Part shown: positions 35,133 to 44,957 of the stretch, in pieces | Position numbering within the stretch: position 1 is the stretch's first letter | Layout of the letters: each line of letters opens with the position of its first letter | Assembly: GCA_947243795.1 (NCBI GenBank) | Contig: OX365942.1 | Span: forward strand, 434,001 to 498,000 | Direction: 5' to 3' | Length of the DNA stretch: 64,000 nt | Source: Saccharomyces uvarum | Lineage: Eukaryota; Ascomycota; Saccharomycetes; Saccharomycetales; Saccharomycetaceae | Program-made: the position numbers and the translations under genes | The notes under the pieces: model-generated | Seen by the model: the letters and a program-made list of their open reading frames with translations, nothing else | What the model was told of the DNA's origin: nothing | The model's database searches: none

Positions 35133-36122
35133 ATGGTAAGTATGTTCAGTGTTCCCAAGCCGGTGGAACGGATGTTTAACACGTTTCCCTTGCAAACGTA
35201 TGCTGCTCAAGCCGACAAGGACGAGGCAGTTGCGTCGGAAGTACAACGCAGGTCCTATGCATTCACAAAACGCGGTGATGGCGACTTCAAGTTGACTGCG
35301 GAGGACACATGCAAGCTGGGTGTCTACAACGTTTTTGCTGAGACCACTACGGGGGCCATGCTGGCCACAGACCCGTGGTGTTTGTTCGTTCAGCTTGCGC
35401 TGTGCCAGAAGAGCGGTCTTTGCCTGCCCACGGAATCGCAAGAGAAGGGCTCGTCTCAATCCTGCAGCCATGAATTGATGGTACTATCTCGTCTGTCCAA
35501 CCCTGACGAGACTCTGCCCATTCTTGTCGAGGGCTACAAGAAGAGAATCGTGAGGTCTACGGACGCCATCAGCGACACCATGCGTTCCCGTGTGCTCGAC
35601 GATGCTGACCAGCTTATGTACCACATGCTCCTGGACACAGTGCTCTATGATTGTTGGATGACACAGGTACTTTTCCGTATCTCCAATTCACAATTCATGG
35701 AATTATATTCTTTCCAGAAGCTAAACGAGTCGACGTCCACCTTAGTGGACGTAGAAAACTCTTTATTGAACAACTTATCCGCTAACAGTCTGAAAATATC
35801 CTTGCTGAAGAGAAACAAGTTCCAGCTGCGTCATCGAGAAATAGCCAAGAGCATGCATGCTATTTATCGCAATCGTCATAACAGCATTAGCCAAGAGCAG
35901 GTAATAGATATACTGTTCGAGAACAGTAAGCAAGTCCTTTTGGATTTGAAAAGCAGTTTGAGTGGTGGTACTCAACCCACTTCCCTACATCTAAAGATCG
36001 CAAGCTACATTCTTTGCATCATAAACGTCAAAGAGCCTATAGAGTTGAAGATTTTTGTCGAAGATGAGTGTAAGGACCTGGTAAATTTTGCGCAAGAAGT
36101 CATTAAGAATTACATTCGGTAA
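35133..36122 (+). CDS. SAM35: Mitochondrial outer membrane sorting and assembly subunit Sam35
   Basis: Sam35 (Tom38) is the SAM-complex subunit that reads the beta-signal of outer membrane beta-barrel precursors together with Sam50. From the ATG at 35133 the protein has 329 residues, the S. cerevisiae length, beginning MVSMFSVPKPVERM. An in-frame ATG at 35094 would add 13 residues; I prefer 35133 because of the length and N-terminal match. The family has a GST-like fold. Its sequence is less conserved than its neighbours. The first half of the gene is much richer in G+C than the second (37 of 60 bases at 35341-35400 against 21 of 60 at 35761-35820). Confidence 0.93.
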   Translation: MVSMFSVPKPVERMFNTFPLQTYAAQADKDEAVASEVQRRSYAFTKRGDGDFKLTAEDTCKLGVYNVFAETTTGAMLATDPWCLFVQLALCQKSGLCLPTESQEKGSSQSCSHELMVLSRLSNPDETLPILVEGYKKRIVRSTDAISDTMRSRVLDDADQLMYHMLLDTVLYDCWMTQVLFRISNSQFMELYSFQKLNESTSTLVDVENSLLNNLSANSLKISLLKRNKFQLRHREIAKSMHAIYRNRHNSISQEQVIDILFENSKQVLLDLKSSLSGGTQPTSLHLKIASYILCIINVKEPIELKIFVEDECKDLVNFAQEVIKNYIR

Positions 36123-36700
36123 TTGAATGTAAAGACCCTGTATGTATACGATATATAATCAATCATGTTCCTGTGTATATAAACATATCGAATCTCGACG
36201 TTCGGTGCTGCAACATTTTGAAACGCTAATTTTCTTTCCGGCGGGCTCGTTTCATCTTGAAACGAGCACCGTTGACCAGCTTTTTCTCTTTGGAAAAACT
36301 GAAACAGATAAAACCTGTTTTAAAAGAAAACGTATTTGCAACATTTCAAGTATATCAGAAACAAGTCGAAAACAAGGCTGGAAAAGACTGAACAACTCTT
36401 CGTGGTCAGGTCTCAACAACCACAAACCGAAATACTCGTACGCTTCTCTTCTCGCACATACTACCACCACGTTCCCTTCACCAGTCGAACTCCCTCCTTT
36501 TGGTTGATTTTTTTTTGCGTCAATACCATTCATCGAAAAGGAAAGAAAGCACCAACTAAGCATCAAAAGCTTGTTTTATAAGTGTGCTAAGAGAGAAGTA
36601 AAGTACGCACTGTTTGTTTTTCAAACACGTCCACTGAAGAGAATAAAATTTTACGTCAAAAGCGTTTTCTCTTTTATCGAATTTGTCTTGTTCACTAAGG
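36123..36700. other. SAM35-STE12 intergenic region (STE12 promoter)
   Basis: This 578-bp region holds pheromone-response-like elements between 36219 and 36306. Frames at 36142-36507 and its complement have no recognisable product. No gene supported. Confidence 0.55.
36219..36306. promoter_or_regulatory. Pheromone-response element cluster in the STE12 promoter
   Basis: A perfect TGAAACA lies at 36300-36306. TGAAACG lies at 36219-36225 and 36258-36264. The last is one arm of a perfect inverted repeat, GCTCGTTTCA (36245-36254) and TGAAACGAGC (36258-36267), with a 3-bp spacer, so two element cores face away from the centre. Ste12 binds TGAAACA and is known to regulate its own gene, so autoregulation is a fair inference. 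Confidence 0.6.
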
Positions 36701-38755
36701 ATGAAAGTCCAACTAACCAATAGTAGAACCGAGGAAATCTTAAAGGCTCGAACCGATACTGAAAATAACGAAGTGAGCAAAGCTACCCCAGACGAAGTTG
36801 AGGAATCATTAAGATTGATTGATGATTTAAAATTCTTCTTAGCTACAGCACCGGTAAATTGGCAAGAAAACCAAATTATAAGGCGATATTACCTAAATAG
36901 TGGCCAAGGTTTTGTCTCTTGTGTATTCTGGAACAATTTATATTATATCACAGGCACAGATATTGTCAAATGCTGCCTTTATAGAATGCAGAAATTCGGG
37001 AGAGATGTGGTTCAAAAGAAAAAATTTGAAGAGGGTATATTTTCAGATCTAAGAAACCTAAAGTGTGGTATAGATGCTACTTTAGAACAACCAAAATCTG
37101 AGTTTTTATCATTTCTGTTCAGAAACATGTGCTTAAAAACTCAAAAAAAGCAGAAAGTATTTTTTTGGTTTAGTGTGGCACATGATAAGTTATTTGCAGA
37201 TGCATTAGAAAGAGATCTGAAAAGAGAAAGTCTAAATCAACCTTCTACAACTAAGCCCGTCAATGAACCCGCTTTATCATTCTCATATGATTCTTCCTCT
37301 GAAAAGCCTCTTTACGATCAACTAGTTCAGCATTTAGACTCTACAAGGCCGTCAAGTGCAACAAAATCTGACGATTCGCCCACAAAGCTAGAAAATGAGG
37401 ACTTTAAGGATAGCGGTTTGGTGACCGTGACAAACCAGCCACTTTTAGGTGTTGATCTCATGGATAACACAGTGGCAGCTTCACCTCCAATCACCGACTT
37501 TACGCCCCAAAAGTTGATCATAGAGCCTAATAGCCTAGAATTAAATGGTCTTACAGAAGAGCCATCTCACGTTTTATCCAAGAGTGCTGTTAAGGGCAGG
37601 GACGAGGAAGATTTCCCTCTTGACTATTTTCCTGTATCGGTTGAGTACCCTACGGAGGAAAATGCGTTTGATCCATTCCCTCCACAAGCTTTTACACCCG
37701 CTGTACCTTCCATGCCTATGCCATATGATAACATAGGTGAAAGAGAGTCTATGCCCGTAAATTCCCTTCTCAATAGATACCCATATCAATTATCGGTGGC
37801 GCCCACTTTCCCAGTACCAGCATCTTCATCAAGACAGCATTTTATGACTAATCGAGATTTTTATTCATCCAATAACAATAAAGAGAAAATGTTATCTCCT
37901 AGCGATCCTACGACTTACATGAAATATGATGAACCCATAATAGATTTCGAAGAACCTCGACTAAATGAAAACGGTGCAACTTCTAAATCACATAGCTCCG
38001 GCCAGCAAAATAAGCAACATCAGATGTATTCAAATAACTTTCAGCAATCTTATCCGAATGGCATGGTCCCAGGATACTATCAGAAAATGCCATATAATCC
38101 CATGGTAGGAGATCCGCTACTTGATCAAGCCTTTTATGGCGCAGACGATCTTTTCTTCCCTCCTGAAGGATGTGATAACAATATGCTATATTCACAAACC
38201 ACAAACTCATGGAACGTTTTACCTCCTCAAGCTATGCAACCGGCCCCAACTTATGTGCCCCGGCCATACACACCAAACTATAGATCAACACCCGGGTCGG
38301 CAATGTTCCCATTCATGCAAAATTCAAACTCAATGCAATGGAATCCCGCAGTCTCGCCGTATAATTCGAGAGCGCCATCGACTACTACTAAAAACTATCC
38401 TCCTAATACATTTTATCCTCAAAATGTTAACCAATACCCCCGCCGAAGAACTGCCGGGATGAAGATCCCACAAGGGAATGTTCCAACAAACAGCAAACAA
38501 ACTATAAGCAAATCTGCGAAAATTTCAAAGCCCCTGCATATTAAGACAAGTGCCTACCAGAAGCAATACAAAATAAACCTGGAAACCAAGACTAAACCAA
38601 GTGATGAAGACTTCACTCGTCCGGAAAAGCATAAAGAATTTTCGATGCCAACCCCGGATTCGAATACCTTAGTAATTCAGCAGGAGGAAGGCAGAGATGA
38701 TTCGTCTGATGTTGAGACGGGTGAGGGTTCTAAAAAACTACCTGACGCAACATGA
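36701..38755 (+). CDS. STE12: Mating and filamentation transcription factor Ste12
   Basis: Ste12 is the MAPK-controlled factor that activates mating genes through TGAAACA elements and, with Tec1, filamentation genes. From the ATG at 36701 (MKVQLTNSRTEEILK) the protein has 684 residues (S. cerevisiae 688); the frame opens upstream at a non-ATG codon. The homeodomain-like DNA-binding region (about 40-205) is almost unchanged from S. cerevisiae, including SGQGFVSCVFWNNLYYITGT. The rest is a Pro/Ser/Asn-rich regulatory region that Dig1 and Dig2 bind, with patchy conservation. Its promoter has Ste12-type sites. Confidence 0.97.
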   Translation: MKVQLTNSRTEEILKARTDTENNEVSKATPDEVEESLRLIDDLKFFLATAPVNWQENQIIRRYYLNSGQGFVSCVFWNNLYYITGTDIVKCCLYRMQKFGRDVVQKKKFEEGIFSDLRNLKCGIDATLEQPKSEFLSFLFRNMCLKTQKKQKVFFWFSVAHDKLFADALERDLKRESLNQPSTTKPVNEPALSFSYDSSSEKPLYDQLVQHLDSTRPSSATKSDDSPTKLENEDFKDSGLVTVTNQPLLGVDLMDNTVAASPPITDFTPQKLIIEPNSLELNGLTEEPSHVLSKSAVKGRDEEDFPLDYFPVSVEYPTEENAFDPFPPQAFTPAVPSMPMPYDNIGERESMPVNSLLNRYPYQLSVAPTFPVPASSSRQHFMTNRDFYSSNNNKEKMLSPSDPTTYMKYDEPIIDFEEPRLNENGATSKSHSSGQQNKQHQMYSNNFQQSYPNGMVPGYYQKMPYNPMVGDPLLDQAFYGADDLFFPPEGCDNNMLYSQTTNSWNVLPPQAMQPAPTYVPRPYTPNYRSTPGSAMFPFMQNSNSMQWNPAVSPYNSRAPSTTTKNYPPNTFYPQNVNQYPRRRTAGMKIPQGNVPTNSKQTISKSAKISKPLHIKTSAYQKQYKINLETKTKPSDEDFTRPEKHKEFSMPTPDSNTLVIQQEEGRDDSSDVETGEGSKKLPDAT

Positions 38756-39278
38756 GAAGAATTCTTTCAAACTTATGACATAGAAAGTGAACCCAAGATC
38801 GAGCCAAGGTTGAGTATTAAATATTACTCAGGAAAAAACAACAAGGACAATCTGTTTTTCAAATAAAACAAACAAACACTAACTAGCAAAAACAAAATGT
38901 AACAAAAATGTAATAAAATGTAATAACGTTAAAAAATAATAAAAAAAAAAATAATCAAAGATAATATAGTATTTTATATATGTGGGTTTTCTGATGTTAT
39001 GGTATGTAATACAAAACCCGCTAAAGCTATGACTCCAAACTATGACTATGACTTCTAACATTCCTGCTTAAATAATCATTAACTGTCTATCTATCGTTTT
39101 TTTGTAGTTTGTATCACCGCTTTTCATTTTTCGAAAAGGGCAGGGCCATCGGAAAATTTTTCCACTAAGTAAAAATAGGAAAATCCAACTACATAGTAAA
39201 GTCATCGATTTATTTGTATAAAAGAATACTACGACCAAAGAAGGAGGTGAAGTGTAAAGATAACATTAAAGATAATAA
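38756..39278. other. STE12-IPI1 intergenic region
   Basis: 523 bp, very A-rich after STE12, with a short imperfect repeat of AAAATGTAA at about 38892-38925 and an A-run near 38940. The IPI1 promoter part has an RRPE element at 39151-39163. No gene is seen. Confidence 0.5.
39151..39163. promoter_or_regulatory. RRPE motif upstream of IPI1
   Basis: GGAAAATTTTTCC contains the RRPE core AAAAATTTT on the minus strand. It ends 115 bp before the IPI1 start. I see no PAC element beside it. Confidence 0.5.
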
Positions 39279-40286
39279 ATGACAAAATCAAGAAAGCAGA
39301 AGCAGAAGAAGCAGGATTTTTTGAGAAAAAAGTTAAAAGTTGGTAAGCCAAAGGAAAGAGCAAGTAATGCCACTAGTACGGCTTTTGTTTCCAAAACCAT
39401 TTCTATCAGAAACCAGCATCTAGATCAAGATCCTCACGATCTGACGAAACGGTTAACGTTATTAAAACATCACAACATCAACGTGAGAAAGGAAACATTA
39501 ATAACATTCCAGAAATCTATACCGTCTATAATAAATTCACGGCTTATGACGCCGTTGCTTACTCAAAGTATACCCTTAATTTGCGACGACTCACAGCAAG
39601 TTCGCCAAGGACTGATCGATCTTATAGATGAGATAGGTAGCCACGATGCTGAAATTTTGAAATTGCACTGTAACATTTTTGTCTTATACATTAACATGGC
39701 AATGACCCATATTTTCTCCCAAATCCAAGCAGATTCCACCAAATTTTTGTCTCACTTATTAAAATATTGTAGCGATGAAGTGGTAAGAAAATCCTGGGTC
39801 AAACTTCTGAATGGTGTCTTTGGAGTTCTTGGTTGGGGCCAAGTAGGTAAGAATGAAGGCGCAAGTGTGGTGCAAACTAAGAAGCGCAATGTCAAGTACG
39901 TCAACATTCATCTCAACGCCCTGTATACGCTCGTTGAATACGGATGTCAAGATGAGCGTGCTAGAGGCGTCGACAGTGATACAACAGTTCCTTTCGAAGA
40001 CAGTAGTGATTTGCGAAACCCATACTTAATTCCAGATTGTCCACAGCCATTCGAGCATCTAAAACTGTTTACTAGAGAATTGAAAGTCAAGGATCCAGCT
40101 GCTAACGGAACCAATGCGACGCTGTTGTCGTTGGCAACACAAGACATCGAGACCCGTAGAGCGGCTTTCAGCGAACAGTTCCTGCCTGTCGTACTCAAGC
40201 AAATTGAAATTATTATCAAAGAGGGGGGAGAGTGTGGTAAAACTGCAAACAACCTCAAGAAGCTGCTTGCAAAAGTCTTCGACTAA
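39279..40286 (+). CDS. IPI1: Pre-60S processing factor Ipi1 (Rix1 complex)
   Basis: Ipi1 works with Rix1 and Ipi3 in the nucleoplasm to process ITS2 and release late pre-60S particles; it is the Tex10-type subunit. The protein has 335 residues (S. cerevisiae 334). The N-terminus is very basic (MTKSRKQKQKKQDFLRKKLK), a likely nuclear or rRNA-binding signal, followed by HEAT-like helices (for example LLTQSIPLICDDSQQVRQGL). The ATG at 39279 is the first in frame. An RRPE motif in the promoter fits co-regulation with other ribosome-biogenesis genes of this window. Confidence 0.96.
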   Translation: MTKSRKQKQKKQDFLRKKLKVGKPKERASNATSTAFVSKTISIRNQHLDQDPHDLTKRLTLLKHHNINVRKETLITFQKSIPSIINSRLMTPLLTQSIPLICDDSQQVRQGLIDLIDEIGSHDAEILKLHCNIFVLYINMAMTHIFSQIQADSTKFLSHLLKYCSDEVVRKSWVKLLNGVFGVLGWGQVGKNEGASVVQTKKRNVKYVNIHLNALYTLVEYGCQDERARGVDSDTTVPFEDSSDLRNPYLIPDCPQPFEHLKLFTRELKVKDPAANGTNATLLSLATQDIETRRAAFSEQFLPVVLKQIEIIIKEGGECGKTANNLKKLLAKVFD

Positions 40287-40676
40287 ATATACTTATAGAG
40301 TGTGTAGTACATAAATAATGGATTATTCTCTTACACCGCGGTTACCCTCGCGAGCAGTAAAGCGAAAAATTGAAGATTTCCGTTTTTTTTGTAGTAGATC
40401 TAGTTTGTTTATTTTTCAAATTCTATTGGCACAAAGGGAAGAGTTTTGCAAGAACTGTTCGGATTCAGGTTGGTGGTGAAGTTGTGTGTGCGTGTATCTC
40501 TATATCAGAGCCTCTTTTCATTGACGAATATTTGAGTTGACGTGACTATATTCGGGCAGTCAAAAACCGGACTATATTCCTTCCTTTTGGGTTACTTTCC
40601 TTTCATTTTATCAGCTTAATCGATTAGGTTCGTTCCTATAACCCCTTACAACATAGCAACACATTTGCAGGTACAA
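40287..40676. other. IPI1-NAM8 intergenic region
   Basis: 390 bp with T-rich tracts and a CA/GT-rich patch near 40480. No gene or clear factor site is recognised. Confidence 0.45.
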
Positions 40677-42302
40677 ATGTCCTATAAACAATTCAATTAC
40701 TATCCCAATAGGGGAGATCCGACTAGAAACGACTCATTTCAGTATAATGATGTTACCTCTTCGAATAACAACAGTATAAATAATAATGGTACAAACGTAT
40801 TGAATGTCCAAGGTGCATCCGATATAAATCCAGGTACTGCCGGAAACCAATTGTATATGGGGGACTTGGATCCTACTTGGGATAAGAATACCATAAGTCA
40901 AATTTGGGGGTCTTTGGGCGAAGCAAATATTAACGTTCGAATGATGTGGAATAACCCTTCCAATAGTAGTTCCAGGCCATCAATGGGTCCGAAGAACAAT
41001 CAGGGATATTGCTTTGTTGATTTTCCTTCCTCCACACATGCGGCAAATGCTCTTTTGAAGAACGGGATGATTATACCTAGTTTTCCAAATAAGAAATTGA
41101 AATTAAACTGGGCTACATCGTCATATTCAAACGGCAACAACGGCAGCAACAACTCGATTAGCAACGGCAAGAGTGGCAATAACTATTCCATATTTGTTGG
41201 AGACTTGGCACCAAATGTCACTGAATCACAGTTATTCGAACTTTTCATCACCAGATATGCTTCTGCGTCTCACGCGAAAATCGTGCATGATCAGGTCACA
41301 GGAATGTCCAAGGGGTACGGCTTTGTAAAATTCAGCAACGCTGATGAACAACAATTAGCTCTGTCAGAAATGCAAGGCGTATTCTTGAATGGTAGAGCCA
41401 TCAAAGTTGGTCCTACGTCTGGCCAGCAACAGCAAAATGTACGTGCCAACGGCGGTAACGAATACAATCGTAGTTCTTCATCGCTTAACAATGAAAACTT
41501 CGATCCGAGGTTTCCCTCCAAGAACCAATCATCATTGGGTAATGTTACTAATAACATGAGCTCGAAGAGAAACCATATGTCTCAATTTATTTACCCAGTC
41601 CAACAGCAGCCGTCTTTGAACCATTTTACTGATCCAAACAATACCACTGTCTTTATCGGAGGACTATCATCTTTGGTGACCGAGGATGAACTCCGTGCTT
41701 ATTTCCAACCTTTTGGTACGATTGTCTACGTCAAGATACCAGTAGGCAAAGGTTGTGGGTTTGTTCAATACGTTGATCGACTATCCGCCGAGACAGCCAT
41801 TGCTGGAATGCAAGGTTTTCCGATTGCGAATTCAAGAGTTAGGCTATCTTGGGGCAGATCTGCCAAGCAGACGGCGCTGCTTCAGCAAGCTATGCTAAGT
41901 AACTCTTTGCAAGTCCAACAACAGCAACCAGCTTTACAGCAACCTACTTACGGATACATTCCCTCTACTTCGTATGAAAATCCAGCTCCGCTAAATAGTA
42001 ACATTACAGCTTCAATGCTTCCAGGTTCCCAAACTTTAAATTATGCTAGCCCATACACCAATGATAACTCGTTACTTCATGAATCGAGTAATAGCTTAGG
42101 CTTAAATGATTTCGGTTTCTACAATAAAAATGGCGCCACGAACGCGTCTACCGCTAGCCTAATGACTAATAACGATTCCATCGGCGCGACTGACGCCAAT
42201 GGCCAACAGGTTCTAATGCAAGGAAACGAAGCATTTGCGAATAGCACAACTGCAATGTTGAATCGTTTGGAACAAGGTAGTAATGGATTTATGTTTGCTT
42301 GA
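40677..42302 (+). CDS. NAM8: U1 snRNP RNA-binding protein Nam8
   Basis: Nam8 (Mud15, TIA-1-like) is a U1 snRNP subunit that stabilises weak 5' splice sites and, with Mer1, allows splicing of meiotic introns. From the ATG at 40677 (MSYKQFNYYP) it has 541 residues, somewhat longer than S. cerevisiae (523). Three RRMs are seen: about 58-148 (LYMGDLDPTWDKN), 170-250 (SIFVGDLAPNVTE) and 322-395 (TVFIGGLSSLVTEDE, with GKGCGFVQYV as RNP1). The first RRM has an inserted Asn/Ser/Pro loop. Asn- and Gln-rich segments separate the domains and fill the C-terminus. The TTG at 40665 was not taken as start. Confidence 0.96.
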   Translation: MSYKQFNYYPNRGDPTRNDSFQYNDVTSSNNNSINNNGTNVLNVQGASDINPGTAGNQLYMGDLDPTWDKNTISQIWGSLGEANINVRMMWNNPSNSSSRPSMGPKNNQGYCFVDFPSSTHAANALLKNGMIIPSFPNKKLKLNWATSSYSNGNNGSNNSISNGKSGNNYSIFVGDLAPNVTESQLFELFITRYASASHAKIVHDQVTGMSKGYGFVKFSNADEQQLALSEMQGVFLNGRAIKVGPTSGQQQQNVRANGGNEYNRSSSSLNNENFDPRFPSKNQSSLGNVTNNMSSKRNHMSQFIYPVQQQPSLNHFTDPNNTTVFIGGLSSLVTEDELRAYFQPFGTIVYVKIPVGKGCGFVQYVDRLSAETAIAGMQGFPIANSRVRLSWGRSAKQTALLQQAMLSNSLQVQQQQPALQQPTYGYIPSTSYENPAPLNSNITASMLPGSQTLNYASPYTNDNSLLHESSNSLGLNDFGFYNKNGATNASTASLMTNNDSIGATDANGQQVLMQGNEAFANSTTAMLNRLEQGSNGFMFA

Positions 42303-42540
42303 GCCCATACATGTATATAAAAGTGTTTGTTCTTCCGTCCCGTTTTTTTTTCTGGTTTTCCCACGTTATTTATTTTTATTTCAGTGTTAAATTATGTTTG
42401 ATCTTAGGCTGACGATAATGTTACATTTGTTTATTTTTATTTCCAAATTTTTCAAGATATTTCTTTTTACTAAAGCCGTTTCGTCGTAAGTTGCTTCCAT
42501 GTCTTTCGTGCCCTTCCAGTTGTTGCGTTTTCCTTTCTGG

Positions 42541-42560
42541 TTTTTTTTTTTTTTTTTTTT
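42541..42560. repeat. Poly-T tract of 20
   Basis: An uninterrupted homopolymer of 20 T lies about 240 bases after the NAM8 stop. Such tracts exclude nucleosomes and vary in length between strains. Confidence 0.9.
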
Positions 42561-42912
42561 CATTTCTTTCAAAGTCATTGTTATTTTAATTCAATTCAAG
42601 AGTGTATGCTTTTAAACGTGTTTATGATTTTTCTTTATTTTCTTCGTTTTCTTCCTTCTTTGTGATGCTACGTATTAGTGTGTTCTCTGCCTATTCCTTC
42701 TTTATAATTTTTATTTTCTTTCTTTTTTTCTTCTTCTGTATTCTCGAAAACTCTTTATTGATGTATTTTAATATATTTCCATTATCACTACTTTATTGCC
42801 AGTGATGCCGTTGCAGGTACCTTCCAAAACTACGTATTTAGCTCTTTTACGTTTGTGCCAAGGACACTGCGCACCTATGGTACGTCTCTCTCTTTCCCTT
42901 GCGTAGCCAATT

Positions 42913-42919
42913 TGACTCA
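42913..42919. promoter_or_regulatory. TGACTCA (Gcn4-type site)
   Basis: Perfect Gcn4 heptamer about 480 bp upstream of RTC3. Motif only; regulation is not shown. Confidence 0.4.
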
Positions 42920-43081
42920 TTTTCGCTCCCTCTTACGTAGTTGTGGCTTTCGGCTGGTTCGGCTACGCGTTTCAACAGTTAGTGGGAGGAGAGAGCCCAG
43001 TTTTGAAAGTCCGGTTTAGCGAGTTCCACCTTTCGACAGCGCTGTATTACGCATCAGGTTGTCCCTTTTCTGATATCACAG

Positions 43082-43228
43082 CCCCTTACGACTGGCGATC
43101 GTCTTTGTTCTCCTCCTAGCATCTTTTCTTGTTTCGACCCTTTGCCCTGTCCTCCTGTTCTGTCCTGCCGTATGTAATAACGCTACCCCTTTATTTGGTG
43201 GTTGAACGGAATTTGGTGGCAGAAGGGG
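43082..43228. promoter_or_regulatory. Three stress response elements upstream of RTC3
   Basis: CCCCT occurs at 43082-43086 and 43186-43190, and AGGGG at 43224-43228. These are Msn2/Msn4 sites about 170-315 bp before the RTC3 ATG. RTC3 is a stress-induced gene in S. cerevisiae, which fits. Confidence 0.6.
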
Positions 43229-43397
43229 TTGCCAGAAACGGGGAGTTCAAAACCTATTTAACTGATGGGAATCTTGCTTAATGGTATGCTGTAATGGTTC
43301 TTCCAATCCTCAATCCATAAGAATCATCAACTACTAATAGTTTTATACAAGCCAACAAGAAGCAAACAAAAAACCGCATACTCAAAATCAAAACAAC

Positions 43398-43718
43398 ATG
43401 TCTACCGTAATTAAGTATTTCTACAAAGGTGAAAACACTGATTTAATTATATTTGCTACATCCGAAGAACTGGTAAACGAATATTTGGAAAACCCATCTA
43501 TCGGTAAGCTTTCGGAAGTGGTTGAAGTCTTTGAAGTCTTCACCCCGCTAGACGGCAGAGGTGCCGAAGGTGAACTGGGTGCTGCATCCAAGGCCCAAGT
43601 TGAAAATGAATTTGGTAAAGGTAAGAAGACCGAAGAAGTTATCGATTTGATATTGAAAAATGGTGAGCCCAATTCCGTTACATCCAGTCTCAAAACTAAA
43701 GGTAACGCCTACAAATAA
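43398..43718 (+). CDS. RTC3: Stress-induced SBDS-domain-like protein Rtc3
   Basis: This small soluble protein of 106 residues (S. cerevisiae 111) resembles the N-terminal domain of the Shwachman-Bodian-Diamond protein (SBDS/Sdo1) fold. Its role is unclear; it has been linked to RNA metabolism and telomere-capping genetics (Rtc, also Hgi1). It begins [16 protein letters not shown] and ends in a short, variable tail that is about five residues shorter than in S. cerevisiae. Three stress response elements and a long promoter suggest strong induction under stress. Confidence 0.94.
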   Translation: MSTVIKYFYKGENTDLIIFATSEELVNEYLENPSIGKLSEVVEVFEVFTPLDGRGAEGELGAASKAQVENEFGKGKKTEEVIDLILKNGEPNSVTSSLKTKGNAYK

Positions 43719-44069
43719 TTAGTCCCTGACTCCCTCTCTGGGTAGCCTGCATTGAATATGCGATAAGTCTAAAGCGGTGTACTGCACTGCTTTAATGATG
43801 CATGCATTATTTTTTCAAACTAAAGTAAATAATTTAAAACCATACATATCCATATATACATTAACGCTTTAAAACGCCGTTTGTATGTAATTCATTGTGA
43901 CAAGTGCATTTTATTTTATCTTCGTCTAACGTGATTTTTCACTCGGAAAAAGAATAAGAAAAATTTTAGCGATGAGATGAGCTAGTAAAAAGAAATAATG
44001 TCTATTGCTTTATGATCTCAACACATAAGGAGGAGACCACGTAAGTCAAGTACATCTAAATACGTGAAA
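43719..44069. other. RTC3-RPF1 intergenic region
   Basis: 351 bp; the distal part carries an adjacent RRPE and PAC pair. No gene is seen. Confidence 0.5.
43957..43978. promoter_or_regulatory. RRPE plus full PAC element upstream of RPF1
   Basis: AAAAATTTT (43959-43967) is followed two bases later by GCGATGAGAT (43969-43978), a complete PAC motif. The pair ends 91 bp before the RPF1 start. This is the best example in the window of the ribosome-biogenesis promoter pair. Confidence 0.75.
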
Positions 44070-44957
44070 ATGGCTGCTGGCAATGAGATAAACATCACGA
44101 ATAAGCTTAAAAGACAAGAAATTTTTGCTGATATAAAACATGAGAAGAATAAAGAACGTCATACAATGAGAAGAAAGAGGGCTAAGGACGAGAGAGAGAA
44201 TCCAGAACTACGGGAGCAAAGATTGAAGGATAACGTAACGAAGACTATAGAGAACACGAGGGCCTATGACGAGACTATCAATAAGGAAGTGGAAGGAGAC
44301 GAAGAAGATTTGATGAGATACTTTAATGGCAATTCCAACGAACCACCAAAGATCTTTTTGACCACAAATGTAAACGCAAAGAAGAGTGCTTATGAATTTG
44401 CTAACATCTTGATTGAAGTGTTACCAAACGTCACCTTTGTGAAGAGAAAGTTTGGCTACAAGTTAAAAGAGATATCTGATATTTGTATAAAGAGAAATTT
44501 CACCGACATTGTTATAATCAATGAAGATAAAAAGAAGGTAACGGGTTTGACATTCATACATTTACCAGAAGGCCCCACTTTTTACTTCAAACTATCATCC
44601 TTTGTGGAAGTGAAGAAAATTGTTGGACATGGTAGACCAACTAGTCATATTCCAGAGCTGATTTTGAACAACTTTCAGACAAGACTAGGTCAAACAGTGG
44701 GTAGGTTGTTCCAGTCTATCTTACCTCAGGACCCTGATATTGAAGGTAGACAGGTGATCACTTTACATAATCAAAGAGACTACATTTTCTTCAGAAGGCA
44801 TCGTTATGTCTTCAAAGACAATGAAAGAGTGGGTTTGCAAGAACTGGGCCCACAGTTTACTCTTAAATTGAAGAGGTTGCAAAGAGGTATCAAAGAGGAA
44901 ACTGAATGGGAACACAAGCCTGAGATGGATAAAGAAAAGAAAAAGTTCTATCTATAG
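44070..44957 (+). CDS. RPF1: Pre-60S Brix-domain protein Rpf1
   Basis: Rpf1 is a nucleolar factor needed for 27S rRNA processing and early 60S assembly. From the ATG at 44070 (MAAGNEINITNKLKRQ) it has 295 residues, as in S. cerevisiae; the frame opens at a GTG six bases earlier. A basic N-terminal region (HTMRRKRAKDERE) precedes the Brix domain at about 85-265, with the characteristic C-terminal phrase FFRRHRYVFKDNERVGLQELGP. The protein is one of the best conserved in the window. RPF1 is convergent with GAR1. Confidence 0.97.
   Translation: MAAGNEINITNKLKRQEIFADIKHEKNKERHTMRRKRAKDERENPELREQRLKDNVTKTIENTRAYDETINKEVEGDEEDLMRYFNGNSNEPPKIFLTTNVNAKKSAYEFANILIEVLPNVTFVKRKFGYKLKEISDICIKRNFTDIVIINEDKKKVTGLTFIHLPEGPTFYFKLSSFVEVKKIVGHGRPTSHIPELILNNFQTRLGQTVGRLFQSILPQDPDIEGRQVITLHNQRDYIFFRRHRYVFKDNERVGLQELGPQFTLKLKRLQRGIKEETEWEHKPEMDKEKKKFYL

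Larger units (their letters stand above)
42303..43397. other. NAM8-RTC3 intergenic region
   Basis: Nearly 1.1 kb without a supported gene. The first half is T-rich on the plus strand and includes a run of 20 T at 42541-42560. The second half is the RTC3 promoter with a perfect Gcn4-type TGACTCA (42913-42919) and three stress response elements. A frame at 42602-42805 is low complexity. Confidence 0.5.

Noticed and set aside
34932-35471. 179-codon minus-strand frame over SAM35
   Set aside because: Shadow of GC-rich SAM35 coding sequence with no recognisable domain.
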